Source: Epiperipatus broadwayi
Lineage: Eukaryota > Onychophora > Udeonychophora > Euonychophora > Peripatidae
Direction of reading: 5' to 3'
Assembly: GCA_028023455.1 (NCBI GenBank)
Contig: JAQFVV010006448.1
Coordinates: forward strand, 1,081,431-1,145,430
DNA length: 64,000 nucleotides
The stretch's first letter is position 1; the number at the start of each line of letters is the position of its first letter. Both the position numbers and the translations under genes were made by a program. The notes below the pieces were generated by a model. It was given only the letters and a program-made list of their open reading frames with translations. It was not told the origin of the DNA and did no database searches. Shown in pieces: positions 39,599 to 51,441 of this stretch.

Positions 39599-39820
39599 AA
39601 TAAATCATAACAATCAATATGTACATCTATGATTTAATTACATGCACAATAGGTCATCAATTAACATTATTTTCATTTTTAAATATGTGATTTTCCTATT
39701 AATCTCCACTTATATAATACCAAATATGAGACATATATGTCCATATAACACAAATATGTTGCAAAATGTCCATACTTTCTAAGATACATGAGATCAATAT
39801 ATAGATATTTTTTATACTTT

Positions 39821-39821
<1 letters not shown>

Positions 39822-39901
<80 letters not shown>

Positions 39902-39902
39902 T
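39822..39902. repeat. (CA)n/(TA)n microsatellite
   Basis: (AC)n followed by two TA runs around 'caatatgtgtgta'. Confidence 0.9.
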
Positions 39903-39904
39903 GT

Positions 39905-40930
39905 AACCTCTTTATTGATGACTCTTATGATACTAATACTCTATAGCTTAGCTCAGTTGGGGTTATAGGGTATTGTTGTCTTCTAGAATGCAAATGGGAA
40001 TGAGAGAAGCATTTATAAACAACAATTATTTGATGTTGATTTACTTATATTATAATCATCTACTAAATTATCAAAATAAAACAATTTGTGGATTAGATCA
40101 AATCATGACATATTCAGTTCTCTCACTATCCAAGTACATGCTAGACCAATCAGGATACTTATCTAATATGCTTGGGATCACTGCAATAATAATCCATCTA
40201 CTATCATTTAATTTAGATTGAACGACAATTAGTGTTTTTTAAATTATGAACCAATCGCAGGCTGTGCTCTATGAACAACAAATGAATCCTAATACAATAT
40301 AACTATTAATTAATAAGGGTTATTGTGAAATTGATAATCATTACAATAAATAAAGTGTAGACAATGATAAGTATCGGGTACCTTTTTATCTTACATCATT
40401 ATCTATTCTAAGCAAGGTAAAATCATAATTTGGCATTACAATGTTAGTATCTATTAAATCTATATTGTTTAAATAAATGGCATATAATGTTATACTGACA
40501 AGTGATGGAATTTTAAATAAGGTATGATTTATTCTTAGCATTTACAGTGTTTGGATCAATTAACTCAGTGTTATCAAGAGTAATTGCATATGCTAGCAGA
40601 TCAAATATTTTAGTTATTTTATGTTGAACATATGTGTGTGGGAATGGTCACTTGAACATACATGATAAAACAATTAAGAGGAAATCTTATTTCAACAAAC
40701 ATTTGTTATAAGACATATCCTTTCACAAACATCTATGATAATCTTATAATTACCTTTACATTAAACACAGATTCGATTAAATAATGTTAAATTATATAAT
40801 TTTGTACACCTAATATTTGAAGACATTCCCTTCTATTTATTATCTTATTTACATTTATCACTCTATTTGCTCATATACCAACAATAAACAATAAAAGAAA
40901 ATTATTCATTTACAATCCAATGTCAAATAC
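39905..40930. other. Non-coding stretch, no gene supported
   Basis: The frame at 39973-40221 (82 codons) has no recognised domain. A tRNA box A-like word 'tagctcagttgg' is at 39950-39961, with no convincing B box after it. Confidence 0.45.
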
Positions 40931-40934
40931 AACT

Positions 40935-42100
40935 GAGTCTCTTTTTATGTGGACTTATTTAACACGATTTTGAAGTTACACGATTCATGTTTCACCAGAA
41001 GTCGAACTTTCGTGCACTTACATTATATTGAAAGTAATAGCACATTATTGGAATTCGACTTTCATCTTAGTAATTTCAATATTTTCAGTACTTTATAACA
41101 GTAAGACTTTATGCAATAATGAAATTAAAATCATGATTTCCACATTTTATGTATACACACATTAAATTTTACAAGATTATAATGTAAATTTGTTCAAACA
41201 TTGTGCATGTTAATTTTGCATTTTAAATCACATTCTGTTTTTGTTTTTTAAAAAAGAATGTTTAATCAACTATTAATCATTTAGTGTCTGCAAGTTTATT
41301 TTTAAAAGGTGAGTAATAGCAGTGAAACGGAATTTGATTTTTAAATGGAATTGAAAATTAAAAAATGAAAGACAAAAATAAAATTTTAGATACAGAAGAA
41401 AATGTAGAAAAAGATAATGAAACAGAAGTGGAACCTGTTCCTTTCACTTCCAAAATGATTCAAGAATGTTTTCAACTTTCTAATCAGTTGGCAAATTATT
41501 TTCTTACTAATAACACTAATCACGAACGTGCCCTTAAATTCCAACAAGAGCTAAATGGTTGTATGTCTGGATACCGTGAGCTTCATAAACAATTAATAAA
41601 ATCATTGTCACAAAGATTAATTACTAATTATGTTGTCACTAGAAAACCATTAAAACAACAGCATGAGAGTGAAGTTGGCACTAGTTATAGTTCCTCTTGT
41701 GAAGAATCTTTACCAGTTTGCAAACAAACCTGTTTATTGGCAAATAGTGTTAATAATTAAAATGTATATAAAAAAATGTAAATTACTGTACTGTAAATTA
41801 TGCATAAAAATATACTATTTTGAATAAAATTAAATATTATAGTTAAAAAAAGTTTGTCTTGTATCAATTTTTTTCAAATTTGAAATTTTTTATTAGTCAT
41901 ATTTTATTTCCTTATTTTTTTTTTTGCACGAATTTTCAAGTAATTTTACGTTGGTGCTTTGCTTTTACGTGAATTTTGAAAAATCACAGACCACATCCCC
42001 CCTTTTTCAATGAAAGTTACATCTATTTTTGCACGATTTCATTTGCGTGTGTTGTCTGAGGAACCTATCTATCACGTAAAACAAGACCACATATATTCTC
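40935..42100 (+). mobile_element. Tigger/pogo-type DNA transposon, internally deleted
   Basis: The left end has 'gagtctctttttatgtggac' and 'acacgatt'. The right end, read on minus, has 'gtggtcttgttttacgtgat' followed by 'ggttcctcagacaac', the type of end known in Tigger elements ('gcacgatttcatttgcg' also fits). The ends match each other only partly. The expected DNA-binding and DDE region of about 450 codons is absent; only a 131-codon frame remains in the 1.2-kb body. Target 'TA' duplication cannot be confirmed in this AT-rich flank. Confidence 0.6.
41365..41760 (+). CDS. Open frame resembling a Tigger transposase C-terminus
   Basis: 131 codons from ATG to TAA without interruption. The N-terminal 25 residues are Glu/Lys/Asp-rich. 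Residues about 28-75 ('FTSKMIQECFQLSNQLANYF' followed by 'ERALKFQQELNGCMSGYREL') look like the helical C-terminal segment of Tigger/pogo-type transposases. The last 40 residues are Ser/Cys-rich. No catalytic domain is present. It lies inside the Tigger-type termini, so it is most likely the tail of the original transposase made accessible by internal deletion, with the ATG possibly fortuitous. The intact frame in otherwise decayed surroundings is unusual. Whether it is expressed is not shown. Confidence 0.55.
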   Translation: MKDKNKILDTEENVEKDNETEVEPVPFTSKMIQECFQLSNQLANYFLTNNTNHERALKFQQELNGCMSGYRELHKQLIKSLSQRLITNYVVTRKPLKQQHESEVGTSYSSSCEESLPVCKQTCLLANSVNN

Positions 42101-42104
42101 ACTT

Positions 42105-45100
42105 GTGCTCTTAATAGGCCAAGACAAACAGTACCAAAGAATCAACTGATGCTATAAAATTATTTCTGAATATCGGTAGAATAATATTTGCTATATAAAT
42201 CTAAGTGAAAGTTTTATTACTTTTTTTCATTAGATAAAGTAAAATTTTCTTAGTAATGATAATATGGGTGATATTATTTGACAAACTATTATACTTAATA
42301 ATTTTAGTGATGTTTTTTTTTACTATATCTAAAATTTTATCATATTTCTGAAAGTGTGTGCATTTATAAGATCCCAAACATGATAGATTTGCAATAAGCT
42401 AATCATTAAATCAATGATATTATTTCAATCATATCATAGAAATCCATGAAACATTTACCTGAAATAACCAACATATATTACCTGATGATAACTACACCAG
42501 AATGAAGAAGGAGAGAGTCATAACAATAAATTAATATTCACATATACGTCCATGAGGGTTAACCAAAACTCCAAATTCAAACTTAATTTTTAATAAATAT
42601 CTACCAACTTTTAGGACACAAATGTTGTGGGACTCAGCTGACTTATCATCAATAAATGGTGCATTTGCCACTTCATTTAAGAAATACAACTACCTCATCA
42701 TATGCTCTTAAACAAGAAAATACACTACCACCCATGATTAAACAAGTAAGTAGTCAGGGAGAGTATTACTCAATCCACATAGCAAAAATAATCCTTTCAA
42801 TTGCTTCTTCATCCAAATGTACTCAATGCATTTCATATATAAACAAATCTATAAGCAGACAAACTCTTAATTCTTCATCTTCCTTTAACATATGGCACCA
42901 AACTGATCTGATAGAAAAGCAAAATACGACTTTGGTAAAATAGTTTATGACAGTGCACACACATGCAAATATATGATCATATATAAAATGATTCCTAAAT
43001 CATATGAAACAATAAAATGTCATATTAACAATAATTAAATTTAAATGAATCTATTGCTTGTGAGAATTATGAATATTGAATTTCAACTTAAAGTCAATAC
43101 TGTCAAGTAAGTGTAACTATTCTGCATACTGGCATAAATATCTATATGCATCTATCTAGTATTATTAACCAGTGCATAATATTAAAGTATTTAATTTGAA
43201 CTAATAATATGAGCACGAGAATATCCATTTTTTTTAACATAATACCAAAAAAATATTACCGATTTGATATAATTTATACCAAGATCTCTGAGACATTCTA
43301 GAGGAGATTAGGCATATAAATAAATAACAAAAATAATAATTTAAATTAAGCATAAAAAAATCTACCTATCTGTAATAGGCAATAGGAAGAAATGTATATC
43401 AACATTTAATCATTAAAATAAAAGTTTTTTTTTGTTCAGACTTGAAAGTTTAAATGGAAATATATGTGCAGCTCACAATGACAATGATGAATTAACAACA
43501 TTAAAAACATACAAACATTGCTCCTGCAGGTTCAAGTAATTTGACAAAAACATTAATAATGTCCAATGTTCTTAGAATTTTCTAAAGGATATTATAACAA
43601 GTTTTGCATGTATTAGAATCATTTTATGTGTCATAAAATAAAATATCTCCAATTCGGCAAGATAATTCAAGTAAAAGTTTATGATTTTATTTCTTTTTAA
43701 GTTTCTAGCATTCAATAGAAATTTCATAACAATTAAACCCATTGTCAGTGATTTATCCATGCTTGTATATGTTATTTGTAACCAATTACTAAATTTTATT
43801 AAGTCACACATTCTATCACTCATTTTTATAGGTGTGAAAAGTAAGGTTATTTGGAATATATGACTATCCTGTTAATGTAGTGGGTTAGACTAGACAATTT
43901 TTTTTTCCATTTTAATTTTATTTTGCATAGCAAGAACTGAAAATTTATTAACTGAGAGTCCATAAAATGTTTCATTAAAGAGTTCAACACACTTTTCCTA
44001 GTTAATTTCATTGTTAGTAATTTATACAATTCCAACAACATTTATTCATTAGAAATACATTATAGTAAATCATACTTAACAATTTTATTTAATATCCATG
44101 CATTTTTGGACAAAGTAAATCTAAATTATTAGCTGATAAAAGCCAGAGCTGGGTACCTTTTAAAATTTAGCTTTCCATGTGAACAATCCTATTCAGAGTA
44201 GTGTGAGAGAACTTCATCCATAAAGGAATAGTAGAGAATTTTTACAATATTTAGGTCACTTATTTTCTTATTTTTTTAGAAAATTATTCCACTTTCCATA
44301 ACTCTTCTGTCTTTCTTCTCTCTCCAATTTTCTACTTTTCTTCTTTTTTTTTTTTTTGGAATCTCCTGTAAAAAATGCTGAGCCACACCTCTTTTTTTAG
44401 TTATAATGAGCTTAGCAATATGCAAGAATTTCTTGCTTGTAAAAATTTAGTAATAGAATATTGGATAAAGAATAAAATATATTAAATTTACAAATGCTAA
44501 CCAATAACAAATAAATAAATGAATTTTACAAATTTAAATGTAAGATTTTATGTAATAAATAATTAATAAATAATAAATAAAATAATTTTAATTAATGGTA
44601 TCTGTGTGTATCTGTCTTTCCATTAATACAGAGGTCTATTAATGACTGAGTTATTAACAGTTTCTATGGCAAGTAAATACTGCTATTAAACAAATTGGCT
44701 ATTATAAGTAATAATTAAAAATATGAATGAAGTGTGAGATGATGTAAAATGGACATGCAACCACATATATAAGTTAAATCTTGGAATAGAAATAGACAGT
44801 GAGTTAGAAAATCAATGAACAAACATCTGTTATGGCCTTATGGACAAACATTCCTACTAATTTAGCTCTCATACCAACAATTCCTGATATTGTCCATCTT
44901 CCTCTCCACTACCAGACATACATAAAATAAAATTTTAATGGTTGGTACACCTCAACTCAAATCCTGATAATTTTTTAAGTAAAATTAAAATACTAAGTTA
45001 TATCACAATTCCTTTTTTCTCCTAATAGTTATCCCTGATCATTATTGGCACAATGTGAACCTCACACATTTCTTAATGGTGCCAACCAGGAAGGTCACAA

Positions 45101-45790
45101 TATATATTAAAGAAAATAAAAAGTTAATTTTATAAAGAAAAGCATACATGCTTTCATTTAAACAAAAACAAAAGCGAGAATGGGTTCAAATTATTCAATT
45201 CTATTTATAAGATTTTTCCATAGATGTCAGTATAACTATGCAATCCTCTATATTCAATCTTTAAGCAATTTCCAGTAGGGTTCCAAAATTTAAAAATCTT
45301 ATAACACAACAGTGATAAATAAAGAAAATCATCTCACAATTATTACATATAATAAATATTTGCATTTTTAATCTACAAATACTATTTTTCATTCTAACAT
45401 AAATTAAATATTTTACACTACATTTCAATATATTACACTGGAAATATATTTTTATACATATTTTCTCAATATTATATATGATATAAATAAAAAGAACAAA
45501 TATATTTGAAATATTAAACATTTATTTTTATTGTTTATAATTTACTATTATGTATGCAATAAAAAAATGAAACATATAACAAAAGACTAATAATTTAATT
45601 CAAACTATATGCTTTATTATTTACATATTCATTTTCTTTTTTAAAATGAATAAAGTCACTTTGCAATCTTACAATACAATTAGTAATAAACAATTTTTAT
45701 ATTAATATTATTTTTATTATAGCAACACAATTCAATGTTTCATAAGTTAATATATTCACCATCCAAAAATTAAACAAGAAAAAAAATTTT
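42105..45790. other. Non-coding stretch, no gene recognised
   Basis: AT-rich. Frames at 42656-42943, 43572-43823, 43681-43863, 43847-44041 and 45261-45521 have no recognised domain and AT-driven composition. Confidence 0.5.
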
Positions 45791-45794
45791 TTTT

Positions 45795-45842
45795 ACGTAT
45801 GTATGTATGTATGTATGTATTGTGTATGTATATATATATATT
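45795..45842. repeat. (GTAT)n-(TA)n microsatellite
   Basis: Six GTAT units, then 'tgtgtatg' and TA units. Confidence 0.9.
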
Positions 45843-45844
45843 GC

Positions 45845-46595
45845 TAAATAATTTTACAATATTTTAAGAATACAGATAATTTTTTTTAAAGAGAATATGT
45901 AATTCAATTGTTACTAATTTTCTTTTTTCTGAGCCAATGTCATATCTGGAAAAATGAAAATACAGAAAAGATCATTTTTTAAATAATATTTAGCTTTATC
46001 ACTGCCTAGCATGTTTCCAATATATTTTACCATATTATACCACTATATGGTATAAATATAATGTAGTAAAATATATTGAAAGTATGCTATGCAGTAATAA
46101 ACCTAAGCATTATTTTACAAAACTACCTTTGCTGTGTGTATTTTCATTTTACCAGATATAAAAAGATTATAATTAGTATTTCATTATATAAACATTGAAA
46201 GAATATATTTAAATGAACTCTGTAGTGAACAATAAAGAATATAAAAATTGAAGATAAAAAAAAATCAGTCTTTATAACTAATAAAGAGAAAATTTACCAA
46301 ATATTAGCACTTCCTATTTATTAATATATAAACGATATAATTACACCTACTATTATTGGCTGCTATGCAAACTTCCAGCCTCATTAGCCAATTTAAGTTC
46401 AAGACATTTTTTTTTAAATTAATATAATAATGGTAAGTTCAATGATAACCAATTTTATTGATATCTTTTTTTTTTCATAATATAAAAGTTTTTATTCCAC
46501 ATGATCCAAATCTTATATTGAGTTAAACATATCACATAATTTTAAACACTTTGCTTAAGTTAGGATACTTAAGAATCCATATTAAAAATTTTATA
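45845..46595. other. AT-rich non-coding stretch
   Basis: Nothing supported. Confidence 0.5.
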
Positions 46596-46596
46596 C

Positions 46597-46630
<34 letters not shown>

Positions 46631-46631
46631 T
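46596..46631. repeat. (TA)n-(TG)n microsatellite
   Basis: TA units passing into TG units. Confidence 0.9.
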
Positions 46632-46634
46632 TTA

Positions 46635-48325
46635 AACTTTAAATCATATATACATTTTTTTTTAAATATAATATATTTGTAGTAAGAAATAAAAGTACAA
46701 TTACTTATAAGGCTAAATTTAAATTATAATAAATTTTGTATCTTACCAACTATATTATAATAAAAAATAAATTGACATATCTATTGTTTGACAATAGCAA
46801 ACCTTTGCTTCATCACATATGAATGATTCAAAACAGTTACAGTAAAATAATGGATGTTTTGAATATTAACATAGTTGATATGATTGCCTTATTTTCCATT
46901 GCTAAACAGTAGCAAACAATAATGTTTAAAATGTATTGTGCTTTAAATTTAATACCAAATACAGTGATTAATGAACTTCAGTGGTTTACCCCAAACAATC
47001 ATTTTCTATATATAAAAATGTACTTATGTAATTTTAATTTTAATGTCTTTTATTGAGATATTTCACAAAAGAATAGATATTTTATTGAAAGATTTGTAAT
47101 TATTAGAAAATAAAAAATAATATATAAAAATAAATAATTTGCAAAGGTAAACGGTAAAACAGGAATAAAAAATAATAATTTAAGGAGTTCATTAACTTAA
47201 GCAGAGAAGGACAATGAACAAAAATAAGAGGAATTTAGTCATAATAACATCTGGAGAAAAAGACCAAAAAAGTAGTAATAGATTGATTGTGTACAAACGT
47301 TAAATAAAATAGAAAAATAAATCACTAATTAATTCAATTATCTTATTGTGAACAAAATATATTAGATGAAAAGTAGACTCAAGTGTCAAAAATAGGAAAA
47401 CAGAAATAAGAACTTATGTAAAATAAAAAACTGAAGGATGGGAAATCATTTTATGTTGTGCGTAAAATTTAAAGTTTGAAAGAAGCTATTTTGACAGTAG
47501 AAGAATTTGTGTCACTTTTAATAGAGATTGTTATTATATGCAACACCTATTACAGATAAATTTAATATTCTGGGGGATTATATGAGAATCACAATCTAGA
47601 TTTAAAGTTGTCGAACTATGGTTTCTTTTATTAAGAATGGATTTTAAAATAATTAAATTTATAAATAGTTCGGAAAAGAAAGATGAATATGACATTTTCT
47701 TTATTTAAATATATTGTATATAAAATATTTTTATGCTTATGAAATGTTTGTTTTATTCTCTCTTACTTCGGCTAATGTTTTTTTTTTCTCTTTTTATTTT
47801 TCAAAGCAAGCAACCAATCAACTTCATTTTTACAAAAAAATCAGTTTTGATTTAACTAGATTGTTTTGTTAAAATAAATGCAATTGAAAATGAAACCCAC
47901 GACAGCCTAAAGACATAATATATCCAGTATAAATACAGTATTAAAGATCTTAAGTGATTCATATCAACTTTTAAGTAAAAACCAAACAGAATAAAAGCTA
48001 ATAAAAATGTGAAAACTATCATCTGTCATTGGATTTATATATATACGAAAAATCACTTAACTAGCTAAATAGTTTAAAAAATGATGGGCAAATAATAAAA
48101 AAGGTAGCAGAAAAAATCATAACATTTAAAGAATAATTTTATCAATTTCCATAAAAAGTTGTATTCATGTGTGTACATATATTCACATACATAATGATTC
48201 CTATACACTGTTTATTCAGTATAAGGTAATTCTTATTTTAAACAAGAGATTCGATGGAAATATAAAAAAAACTTAGTGAGCAATGAGAATTGATCTTTCT
48301 TATATATTTATTCAATTATATATAT
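46635..48325. other. AT-rich non-coding stretch
   Basis: No gene or repeat supported. Confidence 0.5.
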
Positions 48326-48329
48326 ATAT

Positions 48330-48827
48330 AAATGCAAAACCATAAAACAATACAGTACTAGATAAATTCAAAATTTTTACCAAAATCCTTACACAACCAT
48401 GGTTTCATCTACTACAAATAGACCTTCTCAAGTGAAAATCAACCTAAAGGAAAACATATATATATACAAACAAACAAACCTTCCCATAATTCATTTCAAA
48501 CTCCACCTTCCCTTAATATCAAAAGAAGTCTTCATAAGATTGATAGCCTCAGAATCAAGGAGTTTTATCATCAAAGTCTCCTTTATTCTTCTTTTTAACT
48601 CATTCTGAGGCTATCAATCTTATGAAGACTTCTTTTGATATTAAGGGAAGGTGGAGTTTGAAATGAATTATGGGAAGGTTTGTTTGTTTGTATATATATA
48701 TGTTTTCCTTTAGGTTGATTTTCACTTGAGAAGGTCTATTTGTAGTAGATGAAACCATGGTTGTGTAAGGATTTTGGTAAAAATTTTGAATTTATCTAGT
48801 ACTGTATTGTTTTATGGTTTTGCATTT
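48330..48827. repeat. Near-perfect long inverted repeat, 226-bp arms
   Basis: Left arm 48330-48555 and right arm 48602-48827 are reverse complements with almost no mismatches over 226 bp, around a 46-bp loop. The outer ends are 'aaatgcaaaaccataaaac' and its complement. The arms are less AT-rich than the flanks and contain TA and (caaa)n words that pair perfectly. No transposase or known element end is seen. A transcript would form a long dsRNA hairpin. The frame at 48399-48608 merely crosses it. Confidence 0.95.
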
Positions 48828-48861
48828 TTATTTTTTGCTAGTATAGTGTTAGACAGTTTTG

Positions 48862-48865
<4 letters not shown>

Positions 48866-48922
<57 letters not shown>
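48866..48922. repeat. (TA)n microsatellite
   Basis: About 28 TA units, 40 bp from the long hairpin. Confidence 0.95.
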
Positions 48923-48924
<2 letters not shown>

Positions 48925-48926
<2 letters not shown>

Positions 48927-49480
48927 AGCAGTAGCAATTAGAATTAACATCCCTCCCCTCTCCACTCATTGTGAAATCTTATTTGTTTTAACTTTTAAAG
49001 TATTGTGATTCTATTCTTAAAAAAAAAAAAAATACATTTTCCAAGAACATTTTTGGTATAGAAGATGTTTATTTCAAACATAATTATATTAATAAAAATA
49101 TTTTTTCTTTTAATCTTCTTTGTGATATTTTATCTAAAAAAACTTTATATATGTTGTTAACTTAATTATGTAAAGTTTAGTCATTGCTTATAAATTTACT
49201 ATAATGGAACTGTTACAATACATAGGTATTTGATTTAAAGTTGATTTTTTTTTTTTTTTTGCTGATGAAATTTAAATTAGTTACTTGAAATTTTAGCATA
49301 GGTAAAATCAGGAAGATAAATTATATTTTATGAAAAAGGCTTTTTATGTGTAAAATTATTACTGATATTTAGATAGCTGTTATAGAGAATTTATTATCCT
49401 CTGATTATTAATTGATGCCACATATTTTGGTACAAAAATAATTTTTATTCCACACACACACATCCACCCACACCCACACC
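48925..49480. other. AT-rich non-coding stretch
   Basis: No gene seen. Ends in (CA)-rich and (TA)n sequence at about 49452-49510. Confidence 0.5.
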
Positions 49481-49510
49481 CCATATATATATATATATAT
49501 ATATATATAT

Positions 49511-49725
49511 GGGTAAGAGAACAAACAGGTGTTACTGACCTCATTGAAAAAATTAAAAGACTGAAGTGGAGTTGTGTTGGACATATTGCTAGAAGAGATA
49601 ATAATACATGGATAATTGAAATTGTGGAGAAAAGAAGATAAAGCTAGGAAAAGATGGATTGAAGTTGGAGAGACCTTCATCCTGCAGTGGATTGATAATG
49701 GTTGATGATGATATATATATATATA
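49511..49725 (+). pseudogene. RTE-like LINE 3'-end fragment
   Basis: The plus strand gives 'GVTDLIEKIKRLKW', then 'GHIARRDNNTWIIEIVE', and after a deletion 'WIEVGETFIL'. It ends in 'gataatggttgatgatgat'. These words and the (TGATGA)-type tail match the end of the longer copy at 51034-53048, with an internal deletion of about 90 bp. It is set between two TA-rich repeats. Confidence 0.8.
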
Positions 49726-49749
49726 TGTGTGTGTGTTAAAAGAGAAATA

Positions 49750-50700
49750 AAAGAAAGTATAATAATTATAATTTCCCCACATCTTTTTATAAAACTTTAC
49801 TCCAATTAAATTATAGAAAAATTATACAATTTTTTTTAAATTTGTTTAAAAATAACCAATATTTATACATTAATATTTTTTTTATATAAATGAATAAGTA
49901 ATACTTATAGGTGAGTATATAATTTATTTATTTTCCATTGTATCTATAAATATAAACAATATACAAGTTATGTGTTTGTTTGAGAAAACATTTAGTGCAC
50001 AGCCTTAATATATATTTCTTATGTAATGAGTATGTGCTTTACAAGTTATTAATTACAAAAATGAAGATAGAAAATAACTAAACCTTTATCTGATTTATTT
50101 ATAAATAAATAAAATAATGATTTGATTTTTCTCACATAAATATTTCAGAAATATTGAAAGCATTGCATATTAAGACTATTTCATATAGTGGAAATATGCA
50201 GCAAATGATTTATTTATTCATTTATTACTAGTTAACAATTTATGTATAAATTAATAAATATGCACATTAACTAGTGCATTAAATAACAATGTTGTATTTA
50301 AAAGCTATATAAAATAATGATTATAAATGATATATGTAGTCAGTTACAGCCTAAAGTTATACAATATGTTGAAATGTTTTAGATAGGAAGCTTGCTGCAA
50401 ACAAAGTTAAAGAACAATTGCAAGGCATCAAATAAACATAGTAGTAAATGAACTTTTGATATATAAATATATTTGAGTTTATGGATTGATTTGTATAGCC
50501 ATGATAAAACTTATTTATCTTATCATTATTATTTATTGTTGTTGTTGTTATTGCTATTGTTGTCTGTAAAATATTTTTTTTTTACATTTTATATCCCATA
50601 ATCATTATAGACTAATAGAGATATAAGATAAACTGTATCTTATATAATAAATCTTGATTTTATTATTCTGAGAGATAATTAATCTTGGAAACAATATATA
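49750..50700. other. AT-rich non-coding stretch
   Basis: No gene or known repeat seen. Confidence 0.5.
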
Positions 50701-50707
50701 CATATAT

Positions 50708-51002
50708 ATGAAAAACAAAACAAGTTTTATATACGTAAAAACCTGCTATCGCTTGTATTAATGATCAATAGATGGAGCTTTACCAAGACCTCCAAACAAG
50801 CGTATTTATTTACATAAATGTCAGAGTCAATATTCACTGTCTCTTTCATTTTTTTCCAACCTCAGAGCAGCTGATTTCAAGCTGATTTCCTCTTATCAGT
50901 GAAGGGATAGGAGTTAGAAACTAGACCTAAATATTAACTCCAAGCGTTTATGCAAAACGTTTCTATCAGTTTGCAAGCATGAATTTTTTTTTTAGACACC
51001 TA
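50708..51002 (-). repeat. Diverged solo copy of the 418-bp hammerhead repeat
   Basis: Same word order as the array at 11782-14535: 'atgaaaaacaaaacaagtt', 'cctgctatcgcttg', 'agagtcaatattcactgtct', 'cagctgatttcaagctgatt', 'gtttatgcaaaacgtttcta'. It is much more diverged than the array units and ends about 120 bp short of a full unit, with TA repeats at both borders. This shows the monomer is an older dispersed family, not only a local satellite. Confidence 0.85.
50859..50905 (-). ncRNA. Hammerhead-like motif in the solo copy (core mutated)
   Basis: Minus strand: helix I CUUCA/UGAGG still pairs over 5 bp although several of its bases differ from the array's CUCCCA/UGGGAG. The core reads CUGAUAA (G8 changed to A); GAAA is intact. 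It should be inactive now. Confidence 0.6.
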
Positions 51003-51003
51003 A

Positions 51004-51006
<3 letters not shown>

Positions 51007-51034
<28 letters not shown>
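51007..51034. repeat. (TA)n microsatellite
   Basis: TA run separating the hammerhead repeat from the RTE-like element. Confidence 0.92.
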
Positions 51035-51035
51035 A

Positions 51036-51347
51036 TTCGGATTTGAATGAAATTAATAAGAAAATAATTAATACACTTTTACAAACTGCAACAAAGATAT
51101 CTGGTAAAGAAGAGCAATTGCAAATGATCAATAAAATATATGCTGAGACTAGAGAATTTATGGAGAAAGAAGGAATATCAAGATATATAAAAATTATGCA
51201 TTAAAAAGAATTGAATATGATGAATTTTTGTAAAATGGTGTAAAAATAGTTCATAATATTATAAGAAAGTATAATTATGAATTAGCAAGGAAAGCTGCAG
51301 CAGAGAATAAGTCTCAAGAGTACAAAACAACATTTTGGTATTGGTAG

Positions 51348-51387
<40 letters not shown>

Positions 51388-51403
51388 CTACCAATACCAA
51401 AAT

Positions 51404-51441
<38 letters not shown>

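Noticed and set aside
39946-39990. tRNA-like start 'tagctcagttgg'
   Set aside because: No matching B box at the right distance and no cloverleaf could be drawn by eye; at best a SINE head relic.
48399-48608. 69-codon frame within the hairpin
   Set aside because: It runs across one arm and loop of the inverted repeat and has no domain; chance frame.
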